The notes below the pieces were generated by a model that saw nothing but the letters and a program-made list of their open reading frames with translations, had not been told where the DNA came from and searched no databases. The position numbers and the translations under genes are program-made. Below, one piece after another: positions 1-7,574 of a stretch of DNA of 50,134 nt. The stretch is from an uncultured Verrucomicrobiota bacterium (lineage in GTDB: Bacteria; Verrucomicrobiota; Kiritimatiellia; CAJWTS01), in NCBI GenBank assembly GCA_913047795.1, contig CAJWTS010000021.1, positions 1 to 50,134 of the forward strand. Reading direction: 5' to 3'. Every line of letters begins with the position of its first letter. Within the stretch, counting starts at the first letter, position 1.

Positions 1-264
1 TATGACGTCGGTAACGACGCCACATTGGCCTACCCGGCCTCCAGTTTTGATGCCCTGAAACAGGTTCACGATGCGGAGAGCGGATCGACCACGATCGGTA
101 GCCTGCTGTGGAGCTATGCCGCCAATCTCTCCGGTAGCGCCGGGCTCTCGGGCAGCGACCCCACCTACACGCTCGTGCTCAACGACTCCTTCGGCGTCGG
201 TTCGCGCACCGGCCTCACGTCCGCGTCGTCTGCCGCCGCCGGCAGCGTCCTCGTAATAAAGTAG
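1..264 (+). CDS. C-terminal end of a secreted or surface protein (5' end outside window)
   Basis: The frame is open from base 1 and ends at TAG 262-264, so only the last 87 residues are visible. The segment is rich in Ser, Gly, Ala and Thr with few charged residues, and looks like the beta-rich C-terminus of an exported or surface protein; it ends in a hydrophobic VLVIK. No PEP-CTERM, LPXTG or autotransporter signature is recognisable. It runs toward the minus-strand sulfotransferase at 557, so the two converge. The family is not recognised. A TTG at 25 is an internal codon rather than a credible start. Confidence 0.55.
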   Translation, partial: YDVGNDATLAYPASSFDALKQVHDAESGSTTIGSLLWSYAANLSGSAGLSGSDPTYTLVLNDSFGVGSRTGLTSASSAAAGSVLVIK

Positions 265-556
265 CGCGACCTGGCCCCATGAAACCATTCCGGGCGTGCC
301 GCCATAAGGCGCGCTTGGCGGCTTTGTGGCCCTCGACCTCGGCGTAGTCGGGCTCGATCGAATCGAGGGAGGACCTTGCGGGTCTCCATTGCTTCTGGCC
401 GCCCTAAAACGGGGCGTCTCCCAGATCAAAGTGCCCATATCGGTCGCTACCACGAAGCAGAATGGGATTCCACGTTTCGCCGCGCGAGTTGGTGCCCTCG
501 GGTTCGATGTCCGGGGTGATGTAGCGGGCGATGAAGCCGCACCGGCGCCGTTTCGA
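265..556 (-). other. Non-coding gap with protein-like remnants on the minus strand
   Basis: No intact gene is seen. In the frame that continues past the TAG of the sulfotransferase (557-559), 50 codons run to a TAG at 404-406 and read like real protein (for example RGETWNPILLRGSDRYGHF). The same frame resumes at 305-373 with a stretch (PDYAEVEGHKAAKRAL) that resembles the region just before Walker A in ComM/Mg-chelatase-like ATPases. There is no start codon or Walker A motif. Decayed gene fragments are the best reading, but chance cannot be excluded. Confidence 0.3.
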
Positions 557-1501
557 CTATGCGTAGCGCTCTGATGTCAGCAGCGCGCTGACCAGGTGTT
601 TAAAGCGCATGCCGTAATACGCGCAACCGTCACTCAGCAGGGTGGCGCGCCGATAGCCCACCCCGGTGCGCTCGTAATCCCAACTCTTCATGAGCCTGCC
701 GCAGAGCGACTCGACCATTCCGGCTTCCGCCTCGGTCATTCGCTCCCGGAACTTCCCAATCATCGCGTCCGATACGGGCTCGCGGTTGTTCTGCTTCCAC
801 GTCTCGTTCTCGCGCGCCGTCTGCGACGCGACCGCGCCGTAGTTTTCGAAATGGCGTTCGCGGTAGTCGAGGTCGAGATGTCCAAACACGGACCGCAGAA
901 CTTCGTCGCGATTAAGCACGAGGTCTTCATAGCGGACCGTGAATAGATCGTGGCGCTGCGCGGCATTCACGGACGCGGACCAGACGCGGGCGCGCTCGAA
1001 CACCGTTCGTCCCGACTTTCCCTGCCGATCCAACATCTCGTTGATTGAGGCGACTACGTCACGCGGATCACGGACGATGTTGACGATCTTCGCATCGGGA
1101 TAAACGTCGCGGATCTCCGGCACAAAGAAAACGTGGGGAGGCGATTTCTCGAGAAATATTGCGGCACCATCGGCTTGCGAAGCGAAGAATCGATTGGCGA
1201 GGTCCCGCGTTCGAATCCCGTCGCCGGCGAAATTTGATTCGAACGCGGCGGTATCCAGTCCGTTGCGTTTCATCGCCGCAGCCAGGCGCGCGACGAGGCG
1301 TTCGGCCGATTTCGGTTCTATTCGATCGGGAAGGCGACGCTTGCAGATCGGCGGCAGGTTGCGTTCGTAGAGCAAAGCCGGGGTCGCATGCACGAAGAAG
1401 TGCGTTTCGGGTGCGGAGGCGACGTCGGGATGGCACGCAATCAGGTTTTGCAACAGCGTTGTGCCCGAACGAGGCGCTCCCACGAGAAAGATCAAGCGCA
1501 T
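557..1501 (-). CDS. Sulfotransferase (PAPS-dependent, Sulfotransfer_3 type)
   Basis: A 314-residue cytoplasmic sulfotransferase that should transfer sulfate from PAPS to a carbohydrate hydroxyl. The 5'-phosphosulfate loop GAPRSGTTLLQ lies at residues 8-18, EKSP at about 118-121 (substrate/PAPS region), and the 3'-phosphate motif VRDPRDVV at 143-150. I place the start at ATG 1501 because the PSB loop normally begins within ten residues of the N-terminus; extending upstream would add 50 low-complexity residues that overlap the neighbouring GT gene. The ATG lies 8 bases after the stop of the upstream GT (1510), so the two are probably co-transcribed and act on the same glycan. The acceptor cannot be told from sequence. 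Confidence 0.85.
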   Translation of the reverse strand: MRLIFLVGAPRSGTTLLQNLIACHPDVASAPETHFFVHATPALLYERNLPPICKRRLPDRIEPKSAERLVARLAAAMKRNGLDTAAFESNFAGDGIRTRDLANRFFASQADGAAIFLEKSPPHVFFVPEIRDVYPDAKIVNIVRDPRDVVASINEMLDRQGKSGRTVFERARVWSASVNAAQRHDLFTVRYEDLVLNRDEVLRSVFGHLDLDYRERHFENYGAVASQTARENETWKQNNREPVSDAMIGKFRERMTEAEAGMVESLCGRLMKSWDYERTGVGYRRATLLSDGCAYYGMRFKHLVSALLTSERYA

Positions 1502-1509
1502 GTCAGCCC

Positions 1510-2397
1510 TCAGTTCCTTCGCCCCTGCCACAGGGCCTCGTATTTCCGCATGACGTCGTCGAAGGCAAGGTCGGTTCGCCCCAAACACCGTTCTCTGTAT
1601 TTGCCGAGATGTTCGAGCAGGTGGGGAAAGCGATCCAGTGGCTCCCCGCAATCCCGAACGAGTTCCGGGGTGCCCCCGGAATCGCTATAACAGACCGGCA
1701 CGCCACAGAGGATGGCCTCGGCGACCGTGTTCGGGCAGGGATCATTCTCGGAAGGAAAGAACAGCACTTTCATCTTGCGAAGTTCGGCGGGTATCTGCCG
1801 GCGATTCCGCTCGCCGCGCAGGGAGACGTTGCGTCGATTGAAGTCTATGTCGGGATCCGTCACGCTGCGGTGTCGACCGACGAGCCGGAAATGCTCATCC
1901 GGATAACTCTGGATCGCCTCGTGGACGAGGTCCAGTCGCTTCTTGTCGATGGTGCCCCAGGTGAGGTGCCCGACATCGCAGCCCGCTGTCCGCCCGGGGC
2001 GAAAGCGCGCCGGGTCGGCACCGTTCAGTATTACGACATGGTTTGCGCTGCCCAAATGCGGCAGCGCCGTGCGACGCACCCATTCGCTCTGGAACACCGT
2101 GACGTCGGCATAGGCATTGAATCGTTTGATTTTCTCGTGCTTATCGATGTAGCGGCCGTCCGTAAACCTGCCGAAATGCTCATCGATGCGATGCACAACG
2201 AAGCAATTGCGATCGCGCGCCCGCCGGAGACTCTCTTCGGTGACACCGCAATGCGCGATGACGACGGCAACATCCGCGTCTTCGATTGCCGTGACCAGTT
2301 TGCAACGGTTGCCTGCCGCCCAGCGGGCGGCGTTGACCGCGAACGTATTAGAGCCGCCACCGCGACGAGCAGGTCGAATGGAAAGAAACAATTTCAT
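1510..2397 (-). CDS. Glycosyltransferase, GT4-like, short form
   Basis: A 295-residue GT-B fold enzyme, shorter than the usual 350-400 residues. It begins MKLFLSIRPARRGGGSNTF, a donor-side glycine-rich loop. The C-terminal half has the GT4 nucleotide-sugar signature ENDPCPNTVAEAILCGVP followed by YSDSGGTPELV, with the E-x7-E type acidic pair. The start at ATG 2397 fits the family; the 54 codons upstream are the shifted end of another reading frame. That frame stops at TGA 2394-2396 and overlaps this ATG (ATGA), suggesting translational coupling to a gene whose 5' part is lost. It probably acts with the sulfotransferase 8 bases downstream. Donor and acceptor sugars are unknown. Confidence 0.82.
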   Translation of the reverse strand: MKLFLSIRPARRGGGSNTFAVNAARWAAGNRCKLVTAIEDADVAVVIAHCGVTEESLRRARDRNCFVVHRIDEHFGRFTDGRYIDKHEKIKRFNAYADVTVFQSEWVRRTALPHLGSANHVVILNGADPARFRPGRTAGCDVGHLTWGTIDKKRLDLVHEAIQSYPDEHFRLVGRHRSVTDPDIDFNRRNVSLRGERNRRQIPAELRKMKVLFFPSENDPCPNTVAEAILCGVPVCYSDSGGTPELVRDCGEPLDRFPHLLEHLGKYRERCLGRTDLAFDDVMRKYEALWQGRRN

Positions 2398-2690
2398 GTG
2401 CCACCAGGGGCTCCGTTGCACGCCCCGCCCGGTTTCCTTCGCGTCCAACCCATGAACGCATGGTAAGCCCGCCACGCGTGCGCATGAAGGCGCATGCCGA
2501 CGGGGGTCTTGATCCGACGCTGACGCGCGTAATCGGTGATCAGACGGGAGACCGGCCAATCCCGTCGCTCAATTGCCTCGCGCCAGGCGGCGGCCCTTTC
2601 GTTGCGGGTGAGATTCAGGAACGACGTATCGATAAGTACCGGTTCGGCAACCGGGCCGATGCCTCCTTCGCCTCGTGTAAGTAATATTCT
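2394..2690 (-). pseudogene. 3' remnant of an unrecognised gene, 5' end missing
   Basis: An open frame follows the TAA of the GT2 gene (2709-2711) and ends at TGA 2394-2396, overlapping the ATG of the next GT. It has no ATG, GTG or TTG near its beginning, yet the translation looks like real protein (for example LNLTRNERAAAWREAIERR and DWPVSRLITDYARQRR) with GC-rich codons like the host cluster. I read it as the C-terminal part, about 90 residues, of a host gene whose front was replaced by the lower-GC block starting near 2690. The family is not identified. The alternative is a functional gene with a non-standard start. Confidence 0.45.
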
Positions 2691-2708
2691 AATGGGATTT
2701 TCTTTGGT

Positions 2709-3689
2709 TTATAACAACTGTTTTTTTGGTGGAACGGGAAGAATCAAGCTCCGCAGCTTCTCCAATCCACAGCGAATTTTCCAGGGCAGTGGCAGTGATA
2801 CTCCTTTTTCAACCGCATAGCCTTTGAGGGAGGCCACCACATCAAGGTCATGGTTCTTCAGCGCTTCTTTCAGGTTCCGCAGAATGATTTCCAAGGGCGT
2901 GGTCTCCAGATAGTCCGTAGCAATTCCCCGTTCGGCAGCCCAGTCCAGAAACTCCATCTGTACTTTTGCCCCCCAAAAAACCGCCTGACGGGAGTAGATG
3001 CGCACGGAGTTTTCACGGTATATTTTTTCCAGGACAAACGCGTCACAAAAGCGATACGTGGTGCAGGCGCCGCTGCGGATATAATAATCCCGGTCCTCCG
3101 TGGGTTGCCAGGGCTTGGTATATCCACCAATGGCCCGGTGAAGATCCGCGTTGACCAGCGCCGCACCGGGAGACGCGATCAGGGACCGCCAAAAATTTTT
3201 TTTGGAGGCATGGGGCGCCGCGCCTCCGATTTCCGGATAGGTCCGTTCACGACGTTGGCCGGTCTCGGGATCCAACTGCTCCACACGGCCGACAATGACA
3301 CCTGCACCCCCTTCCGCCGCAGACTTGCTGAAATGCGCCAACGCATCAGGAAACAAATGATCGTCCCCGTCCAAAAACAAGAACCAGTTTCCGCTGGCAT
3401 GTTCGGCGGCAAGATTCCGCGCCTGAGATACCCCCTGATTTTTCTCACGATTGAGGTAAGTAAAAACCTGGGGAAGGTTCTGGACTATCTCGTGGGTGTT
3501 ATCGGTACTACCATCGTTCACAAGAATAATTTCATGCACGGGAAAGCTCTGTGCCTGAACACTTTTCACCGTTTCAATGAGCAACTCCCCCAGATTGTAA
3601 CAGGGAATACAGACAGAAATACGGATATTCTCCACTGGCATCGCTTCAGGGAGCGGGGGGATTTTAAATACTATTTTGTCTTCAGGCAT
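2709..3689 (-). CDS. Glycosyltransferase family 2
   Basis: A 326-residue GT-A enzyme. After about 22 residues the fold begins with ISVCIPCYNLGELLIETV; the nucleotide-binding VNDGSTDNT follows at about residues 56-64 and the metal-binding FLDGDDHLF near 107-115. TEDRDYYIR near 205 carries the likely catalytic ED. The C-terminal 100 residues are a helical acceptor-specificity tail. Base use is visibly more A/T-rich than in the flanking genes, and its closest neighbour in style is the divergent sulfotransferase at 3984. Both are thought to have arrived in one block. No close partner lies upstream on its strand, so the 3690-3983 gap should hold its promoter. Confidence 0.85.
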   Translation of the reverse strand: MPEDKIVFKIPPLPEAMPVENIRISVCIPCYNLGELLIETVKSVQAQSFPVHEIILVNDGSTDNTHEIVQNLPQVFTYLNREKNQGVSQARNLAAEHASGNWFLFLDGDDHLFPDALAHFSKSAAEGGAGVIVGRVEQLDPETGQRRERTYPEIGGAAPHASKKNFWRSLIASPGAALVNADLHRAIGGYTKPWQPTEDRDYYIRSGACTTYRFCDAFVLEKIYRENSVRIYSRQAVFWGAKVQMEFLDWAAERGIATDYLETTPLEIILRNLKEALKNHDLDVVASLKGYAVEKGVSLPLPWKIRCGLEKLRSLILPVPPKKQLL

Positions 3690-3983
3690 ATGGATCGGAA
3701 ATCGTTTTCTGTGACGAGACGTAGAAGCGTCTATGTTTAGGTTGGCAGCGCGGAATTCGTGGGAACAAGTCTGCGAAACCTTGGATGGAAGTCAAGACGA
3801 AGTGCCGGGGCGGGGTCCTCAAGCCCAGGAAGAGCCAGCGCCTTCCCCACATGGACAAGCCCAAAGGCTATCTACATTTGTAAGATTATTGAAAGCCAAC
3901 AGCTCCCCAACCGGCCCGGAAATAAACAGCGGAGCCCCTGCTTTGCCTTGACCCGGGAGGCTTGTTCCTGCTAGCTGTCGCCT
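3690..3983. promoter_or_regulatory. Divergent intergenic region between GT2 and sulfotransferase
   Basis: This 294-base gap separates a minus-strand GT2 and a plus-strand sulfotransferase and must carry the start signals for both. Short A/T-rich patches are present (for example GTAAGATTATTG near 3880). I cannot fix a -35/-10 pair with confidence, and I see no credible coding frame. Confidence 0.3.
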
Positions 3984-4886
3984 ATGACCCCCCTGAACAA
4001 CCTTTCATTTCCACAGCGGCAGTCGCAGTGGAAAAAGACCGTGCAAGGCGGAAGTCCGGCCCCGCTCTTTATTGTGGGATGCGGACGCTCGGGCACCACC
4101 CTGCTGCTTTCGATTCTGGGGGCAGACCGCTCCTTTTCCTGCATTCCCGAAGAATCTGAAATCCTTCGCTGGCATATTCAACCCGACCTCAAGGCCTGCC
4201 TTCATCCCGGGGCAACTCTTGAGGAACTTTGGGCCTACGATCAAGAACTCAGTCAGCATCTCTGGGAAAATCCGGCGCAACGGGCCCGAGTGGAAAAAGA
4301 GATGTACGGCAAACTGGCCACATATGCCCCCCCACCTAGCACGGCCACCCACTGGGTGGAAAAAACGCCCTCCCACGTCCGGCGTATCCGCTTAATCCGC
4401 AAGTTTTTCGGCGAAGAGGTCCGCTTTATCCATATTGTCCGGGATGGGCGGGATGTCATCACATCCAAACACCCCAATAAGGGTCGGGAATTTCACATTC
4501 ATCCGGAAAGATGGGTCTATGATGTCTCTATGGCCCGGGAGTTTGAAGACTCCCCGTATGTTCATGTGATCCGCTACGAAGATCTGATCCGGGATTTCAA
4601 ACAGACGATGACCTGGGTCTATGATTTTCTGAGTAAAGCGGTTCCTGATGAAATTTTCGATTTCGAATCAAACTCCAGCATCCAGTGGCATGATGCCTGG
4701 AGGCAAAAAATTCAGGGCTTGTCCGACAAAAGCATTGGCCGCTGGAAAACGGATACGCTTAAAGAGCGCATTGCGTCTTTTGAACAACTGCCCTTATGCA
4801 CCTCTCTTTTGAAGCATTATGGTTATGAATCCTCAGGCGGTGTCCACGACGTTGGCTTGGACCTTGTTGAAGATCAACAAACCTGA
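3984..4886 (+). CDS. Sulfotransferase (Sulfotransfer_3 type)
   Basis: A 300-residue sulfotransferase. The PAPS loop VGCGRSGTTLLLSIL is at about residues 31-45, EKTPSHVRRIRLI near 124-136 and the 3'-phosphate motif IVRDGRDVITSK near 151-162. RYEDLIRDF near 196-204 is the usual family block. The first 25 residues are an extra N-terminal tail. It is the only plus-strand gene in the first 14 kb and has the same lower-GC, more A/T-rich base use as the GT2 at 2709. Its last 17 codons overlap, on the opposite strand, the end of a membrane-protein remnant (4833-5005). It is probably part of an imported cassette that adds a sulfated sugar. Confidence 0.85.
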   Translation: MTPLNNLSFPQRQSQWKKTVQGGSPAPLFIVGCGRSGTTLLLSILGADRSFSCIPEESEILRWHIQPDLKACLHPGATLEELWAYDQELSQHLWENPAQRARVEKEMYGKLATYAPPPSTATHWVEKTPSHVRRIRLIRKFFGEEVRFIHIVRDGRDVITSKHPNKGREFHIHPERWVYDVSMAREFEDSPYVHVIRYEDLIRDFKQTMTWVYDFLSKAVPDEIFDFESNSSIQWHDAWRQKIQGLSDKSIGRWKTDTLKERIASFEQLPLCTSLLKHYGYESSGGVHDVGLDLVEDQQT

Positions 4887-5005
4887 ACCCAGAACCACCA
4901 GCATCACGCTCCGGGTCATAAAAAACTGATAAGAAATCGCCTTTTGGGCAGTACGGGCCCACGCCCGTTGAGACCGGTCTGAGGAAGCGAATTCATACGG
5001 AACGG
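4833..5005 (-). pseudogene. C-terminal remnant of a membrane protein
   Basis: On the minus strand the frame ending at 4833 gives a protein-like tail of about 57 residues with one predicted membrane segment (SVMLVVLGSGLLIFNKV). There is no start: the frame runs upstream into the truncated glycosyltransferase at 5030-5507 in a different frame. It overlaps the 3' end of the sulfotransferase at 3984-4886 on the opposite strand. Base use matches the lower-GC block, so this is probably a gene truncated at the right edge of the imported segment. The family is unknown. Confidence 0.4.
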
Positions 5006-5029
5006 GTACCAGAATCGGGCTGACGGACC

Positions 5030-5507
5030 TGGAAGCGGGACGCCCAGGGGAATCGCGCGTACCCGGCTCTCGGGGAGTTCCGTTTTGTCGATCAACTGTC
5101 GTCGGACAAACTCCGTGTCGGTGACCACCACGGCGGCACGTTTTGCCACCCGGCAGATTCGCGTTCACCGCGCTTCGATGTCCTGTGCGTCCTGTTCCTC
5201 GATGAAATTGATGTCATGGATCGTTTGCACAAAGTGCGTCCTTCGTCAGATTGGTAGGAAGTCGCTGTCCTGGTTCGTGCAATGCCACAATTGGAATGAT
5301 GGAAAGAGGAAGGGCAGGCGCGGCATGCGATAGTAGTGCTCCAGAGCCTGCCGCTTCTGATTGGGTCCGAGGTCTACGCCACCCTCTGCCGATGTGAAGT
5401 AGCTGAAATCGAATTTCGTGTCAGCGACTTCCCCGAGTTCACGGGTAAGAGGGACGCAGAATTGTCCGATCCCGCAGCATATCCATTTCGATCAAGACGC
5501 GATGCAT
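5030..5507 (-). pseudogene. Broken GT4 glycosyltransferase (frameshift, two internal stops, truncated)
   Basis: Joining two frames gives a recognisable GT4 N-terminal half. It starts at ATG 5507 with HRVLIEMDML, shifts frame near 5468-5476 into GIGQFCVPLTRELGEV, then continues with WHCTNQDSDFLP, HFVQTIHDINFIEEQDAQ and AAVVVTDTEFVRRQL up to RVRAIPLGVPL, where the GT match stops near 5035. TGA codons interrupt it at 5246-5248 and 5165-5167. The nucleotide-sugar-binding C-terminal domain is absent. It lies 15 bases after the stop of the intact GT4 at 5523, so it was once part of the same operon. It cannot make an active enzyme. Confidence 0.8.
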
Positions 5508-5522
5508 ATCGGCCCGGTGCTC

Positions 5523-6644
5523 TCAGTCGTTCGCGCCCAAAAGTTGCGTGAAGATTTCACGATGCTGATCCAACCAGAGCCTAACATCGAAGCACGCCAC
5601 GGCACGGGCCCGCGCCGCATTGGTATATGCCGGGTAGTCGGCCAGGATTTGCAACACTGCCTGTGCCAGTTCTTCAGGGTGGGGCGCATGGTCCTTCTCC
5701 CAGTCCAGTGGACCCGGTACACCGAGACCGGCCGTCGTTCCGACCAGCTCCGGAACTCCGCCCGTTGCAGAATAGACCACGGGTAAGCCGCAGGCCATGG
5801 CTTCAACGACCACTCGGGGACAGGGGTCGTTGTACTTGGTGTGCATCAAGAGGTCAGCCGATTGCAGCAGGGCCACCGACTCGTCCTGGGTGTAGGTTTC
5901 GCGGATCTCCACGCGCTCGGTCAATTGCCGGTGGTGAACGTACTGACGCAACTCTGCGAGAGATTCCTCTGCGGTCCGACGCCATCCATACTGACCCGCG
6001 AAGAGGAGCCGAACGTTGTCGTTCGTCCCGGCCAGCGCCTGCAGGGCATCGACTGCTGACTGAATACGATAGAAGGCGAGGTGACTTCCCGCTACGAGAA
6101 TGGTCCATGGCCGATCGATACGTGCGTCGACCGGCCGGAACACGGCGGTGTCGACCGGGTTGTGCAGCACCTGAGAGGGACCCCGACACGCGCCCAGGTA
6201 GCGATCCGTGCTGAGCTTGCAGAACTCGCTTTGGTAGATCACGTAGTCCGACTGTTGCAGTACGGCCGCCAGGGGCCGATTGGTCTTTTCCCAGCCGGGC
6301 CCATGCCAGCCCGGGTATGCCACGCCGTTCTGATTCAACACGAATTTCACGCCGCGTTTTTGCGCGAGCCGCGCCATGCATGCTGCTGCCGCGGGCAACG
6401 CGCTGCTGATCAGGTAGAGGATATTGGGTTGCTCGTTCTCGTTGGGGAACGCGGCGGACAGGTCCTGGAGCTTGATGATGCCGCCGCTGACCTTGTCGCT
6501 GCGTGAGGGGAGCGAACGGTAGCCGTACGAGACCGCCGGGGTTCCGGACTGGGGGTGTACGTTCCGCCAGCGTCCCGTCTCGCGGAGGCTGGCGGCCCAT
6601 TCCTTCACGTACGCGTGTATTCCCGTCAGCATCGCGTCAGCCAC
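5523..6644 (-). CDS. Glycosyltransferase, GT4 type
   Basis: A 373-residue GT-B glycosyltransferase. The N-terminal acceptor domain contains SGGIIKLQDLSAAFPNE and LNQNGVAYPGWHGPGW. The C-terminal donor domain has the signature KYNDPCPRVVVEAMACGLP and YSATGGVPELVG. The likely start is GTG 6644 (MADAML); this GTG overlaps the TGA (6637-6639) of the broken upstream frame. It is clearly a paralogue of the protein at 20656-21795: both share SGGI-K-QDL, the WNQNGVA or LNQNGVA block, the VIYQSEFC/VVYQSAFC motif, the NPVDT motif and DPCPR-VVEAMACGLPV. They probably add similar sugars at different positions or are redundant copies after rearrangement. Confidence 0.85.
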   Translation of the reverse strand: MADAMLTGIHAYVKEWAASLRETGRWRNVHPQSGTPAVSYGYRSLPSRSDKVSGGIIKLQDLSAAFPNENEQPNILYLISSALPAAAACMARLAQKRGVKFVLNQNGVAYPGWHGPGWEKTNRPLAAVLQQSDYVIYQSEFCKLSTDRYLGACRGPSQVLHNPVDTAVFRPVDARIDRPWTILVAGSHLAFYRIQSAVDALQALAGTNDNVRLLFAGQYGWRRTAEESLAELRQYVHHRQLTERVEIRETYTQDESVALLQSADLLMHTKYNDPCPRVVVEAMACGLPVVYSATGGVPELVGTTAGLGVPGPLDWEKDHAPHPEELAQAVLQILADYPAYTNAARARAVACFDVRLWLDQHREIFTQLLGAND

Positions 6645-6909
6645 AATTCGCAGGGTCCCGCGACAGTTCCTGGGGCAATTTGTAGTGCTTCAGCCGGCCC
6701 TGCCGCGCATGGCCGCAGGAAATCATATAGTCCATGAAGGGCGCAAAGGGACTCGGCCGCGAGAGAATAACTCAACGTCGCGTAACCGCACAGCGATTGT
6801 CGAAGACGCGATGAATTTTCTCAAGGTGTTCAAGCACGTCCAGGGAGGTGCGCTCTCCCATATCGATCAGGCATTTGCGGATCTCCAGAGTCGTGTCAGT
6901 GCTTAGCAT
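6637..6909 (-). pseudogene. Unrecognised gene interrupted by an in-frame TGA
   Basis: A minus-strand frame beginning MLSTDTTLEIRKCLIDMG (ATG 6909; open back to 6996) reaches TGA 6772-6774. It then continues in the same frame with VILSRPSPFAPFMDYMISCG to a second TGA at 6637-6639, overlapping the GTG start of the next GT. Both halves read like genuine protein, and the second stop makes a normal operon overlap, so the first TGA looks like a recent nonsense mutation (or recoding). Total length would be about 90 residues. I do not recognise the family. Confidence 0.45.
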
Positions 6910-6985
6910 TCGAGCTTTCGGTAATTTACGAATTAAAAAAAGGTCAGCTATTATGCTGACTGCGTCAATATGAAAAACATGATAA

Positions 6986-6994
6986 CCCCCCCCC
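6986..6994. repeat. Homopolymer tract of nine C (G on the minus strand)
   Basis: Nine consecutive C lie immediately after the minus-strand ATG at 6996, in the leader of the broken gene at 6637-6909. Such tracts slip during replication and are also prone to sequencing error. If the upstream ATG is used, tract length would set the reading frame. Confidence 0.5.
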
Positions 6995-7045
6995 ATTTTC
7001 TAGCCAGATAATCCAAAGCCGGGCACGAATCGCGAGGACGGTCCA

Positions 7046-7337
7046 TTACCCGGCGGACCGCAGGTGCGTCACGATCTTGTATAAAAAGACCCTCGAAGGC
7101 TTCCACTGCTGGTCGGCATGGATTCCTGCCAGCACGAGGTACAGCAACCGGATTGCCTGCCCTCGAGAGTGGTAGCACTCTCGCGGGCAGATAAACGTTC
7201 AGGCGTTGAATGAGGTGTTGGGCGACAGGCTTTGTACGCGGTCCCAGAACGGATCTGCTCGCGGTGAGCGAGGGAATGCTCACAATGCGGCGGTGGACAT
7301 GGGCATCCTTGCGCAGCAATCGTTTGCACCTCCCCAT
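7046..7337 (-). pseudogene. Decayed gene, possibly a glycosyltransferase C-terminus
   Basis: The frame ending at TAA 7046-7048 reads SRGQAIRLLYLVLAGIHADQ then WKPSRVFLYKIVTHLRSAG, a helical tail of the kind found at the end of GT2 enzymes. Upstream it is broken by TGA at 7199-7201 and 7280-7282, with protein-like pieces between (RADPFWDRVQSLSPNTSF). A further piece, MGRCKRLLRKDAHVHRR, lies in another frame. The gene is therefore dead through at least two stops and one frameshift. Family assignment is tentative. Confidence 0.4.
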
Positions 7338-7574
7338 AAGCTCATTCGGAGCGTCCGCCTGATGGCTTGGCGACTGTCCGCCTGCTATTCGCTACGAAGA
7401 AGTACTAGAATAGAATCAGGCTGTTTCGGTTTACAGGCTTAGCGCGCAGGCGCGCATCGATACCCAGTCGCGAAGTAGTCACCCTTCGAAGGGATAATGG
7501 CCGTAATCAATTTCCTGGCGGAATTTTTTGCCACGAATTAATCGTGATGCGCCGCCGAATCCCGTTCGATTCCG
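7338..7574. other. Intergenic stretch without a visible gene
   Basis: Both strands are broken by stops. The sequence has A/T-rich patches (near 7390-7430 and 7510-7550) but I cannot support any gene or defined signal. With the pseudogenes at 6637-7337 it forms a decayed zone of about 930 bases inside the minus-strand GT cluster. Confidence 0.4.

Noticed and set aside
1190..1235. tRNA T-arm-like GTTCGAATCCC on the plus strand, with the translation GDGIRTRDL that is often seen opposite tRNAs
   Set aside because: The flanking bases do not form a T-stem, no anticodon arm or acceptor stem can be folded, and the stretch lies within a sound sulfotransferase frame between its two PAPS motifs.
1159..2466. 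Long plus-strand frame of about 435 codons
   Set aside because: It is antisense to the sulfotransferase and GT4, has Arg-rich low-quality composition and no domain.
5030..7337. Reassigned TGA codon (alternative genetic code)
   Set aside because: Many intact genes in the window end in TGA at sensible overlaps (for example 17456, 18502, 2394), so TGA is a normal stop here.
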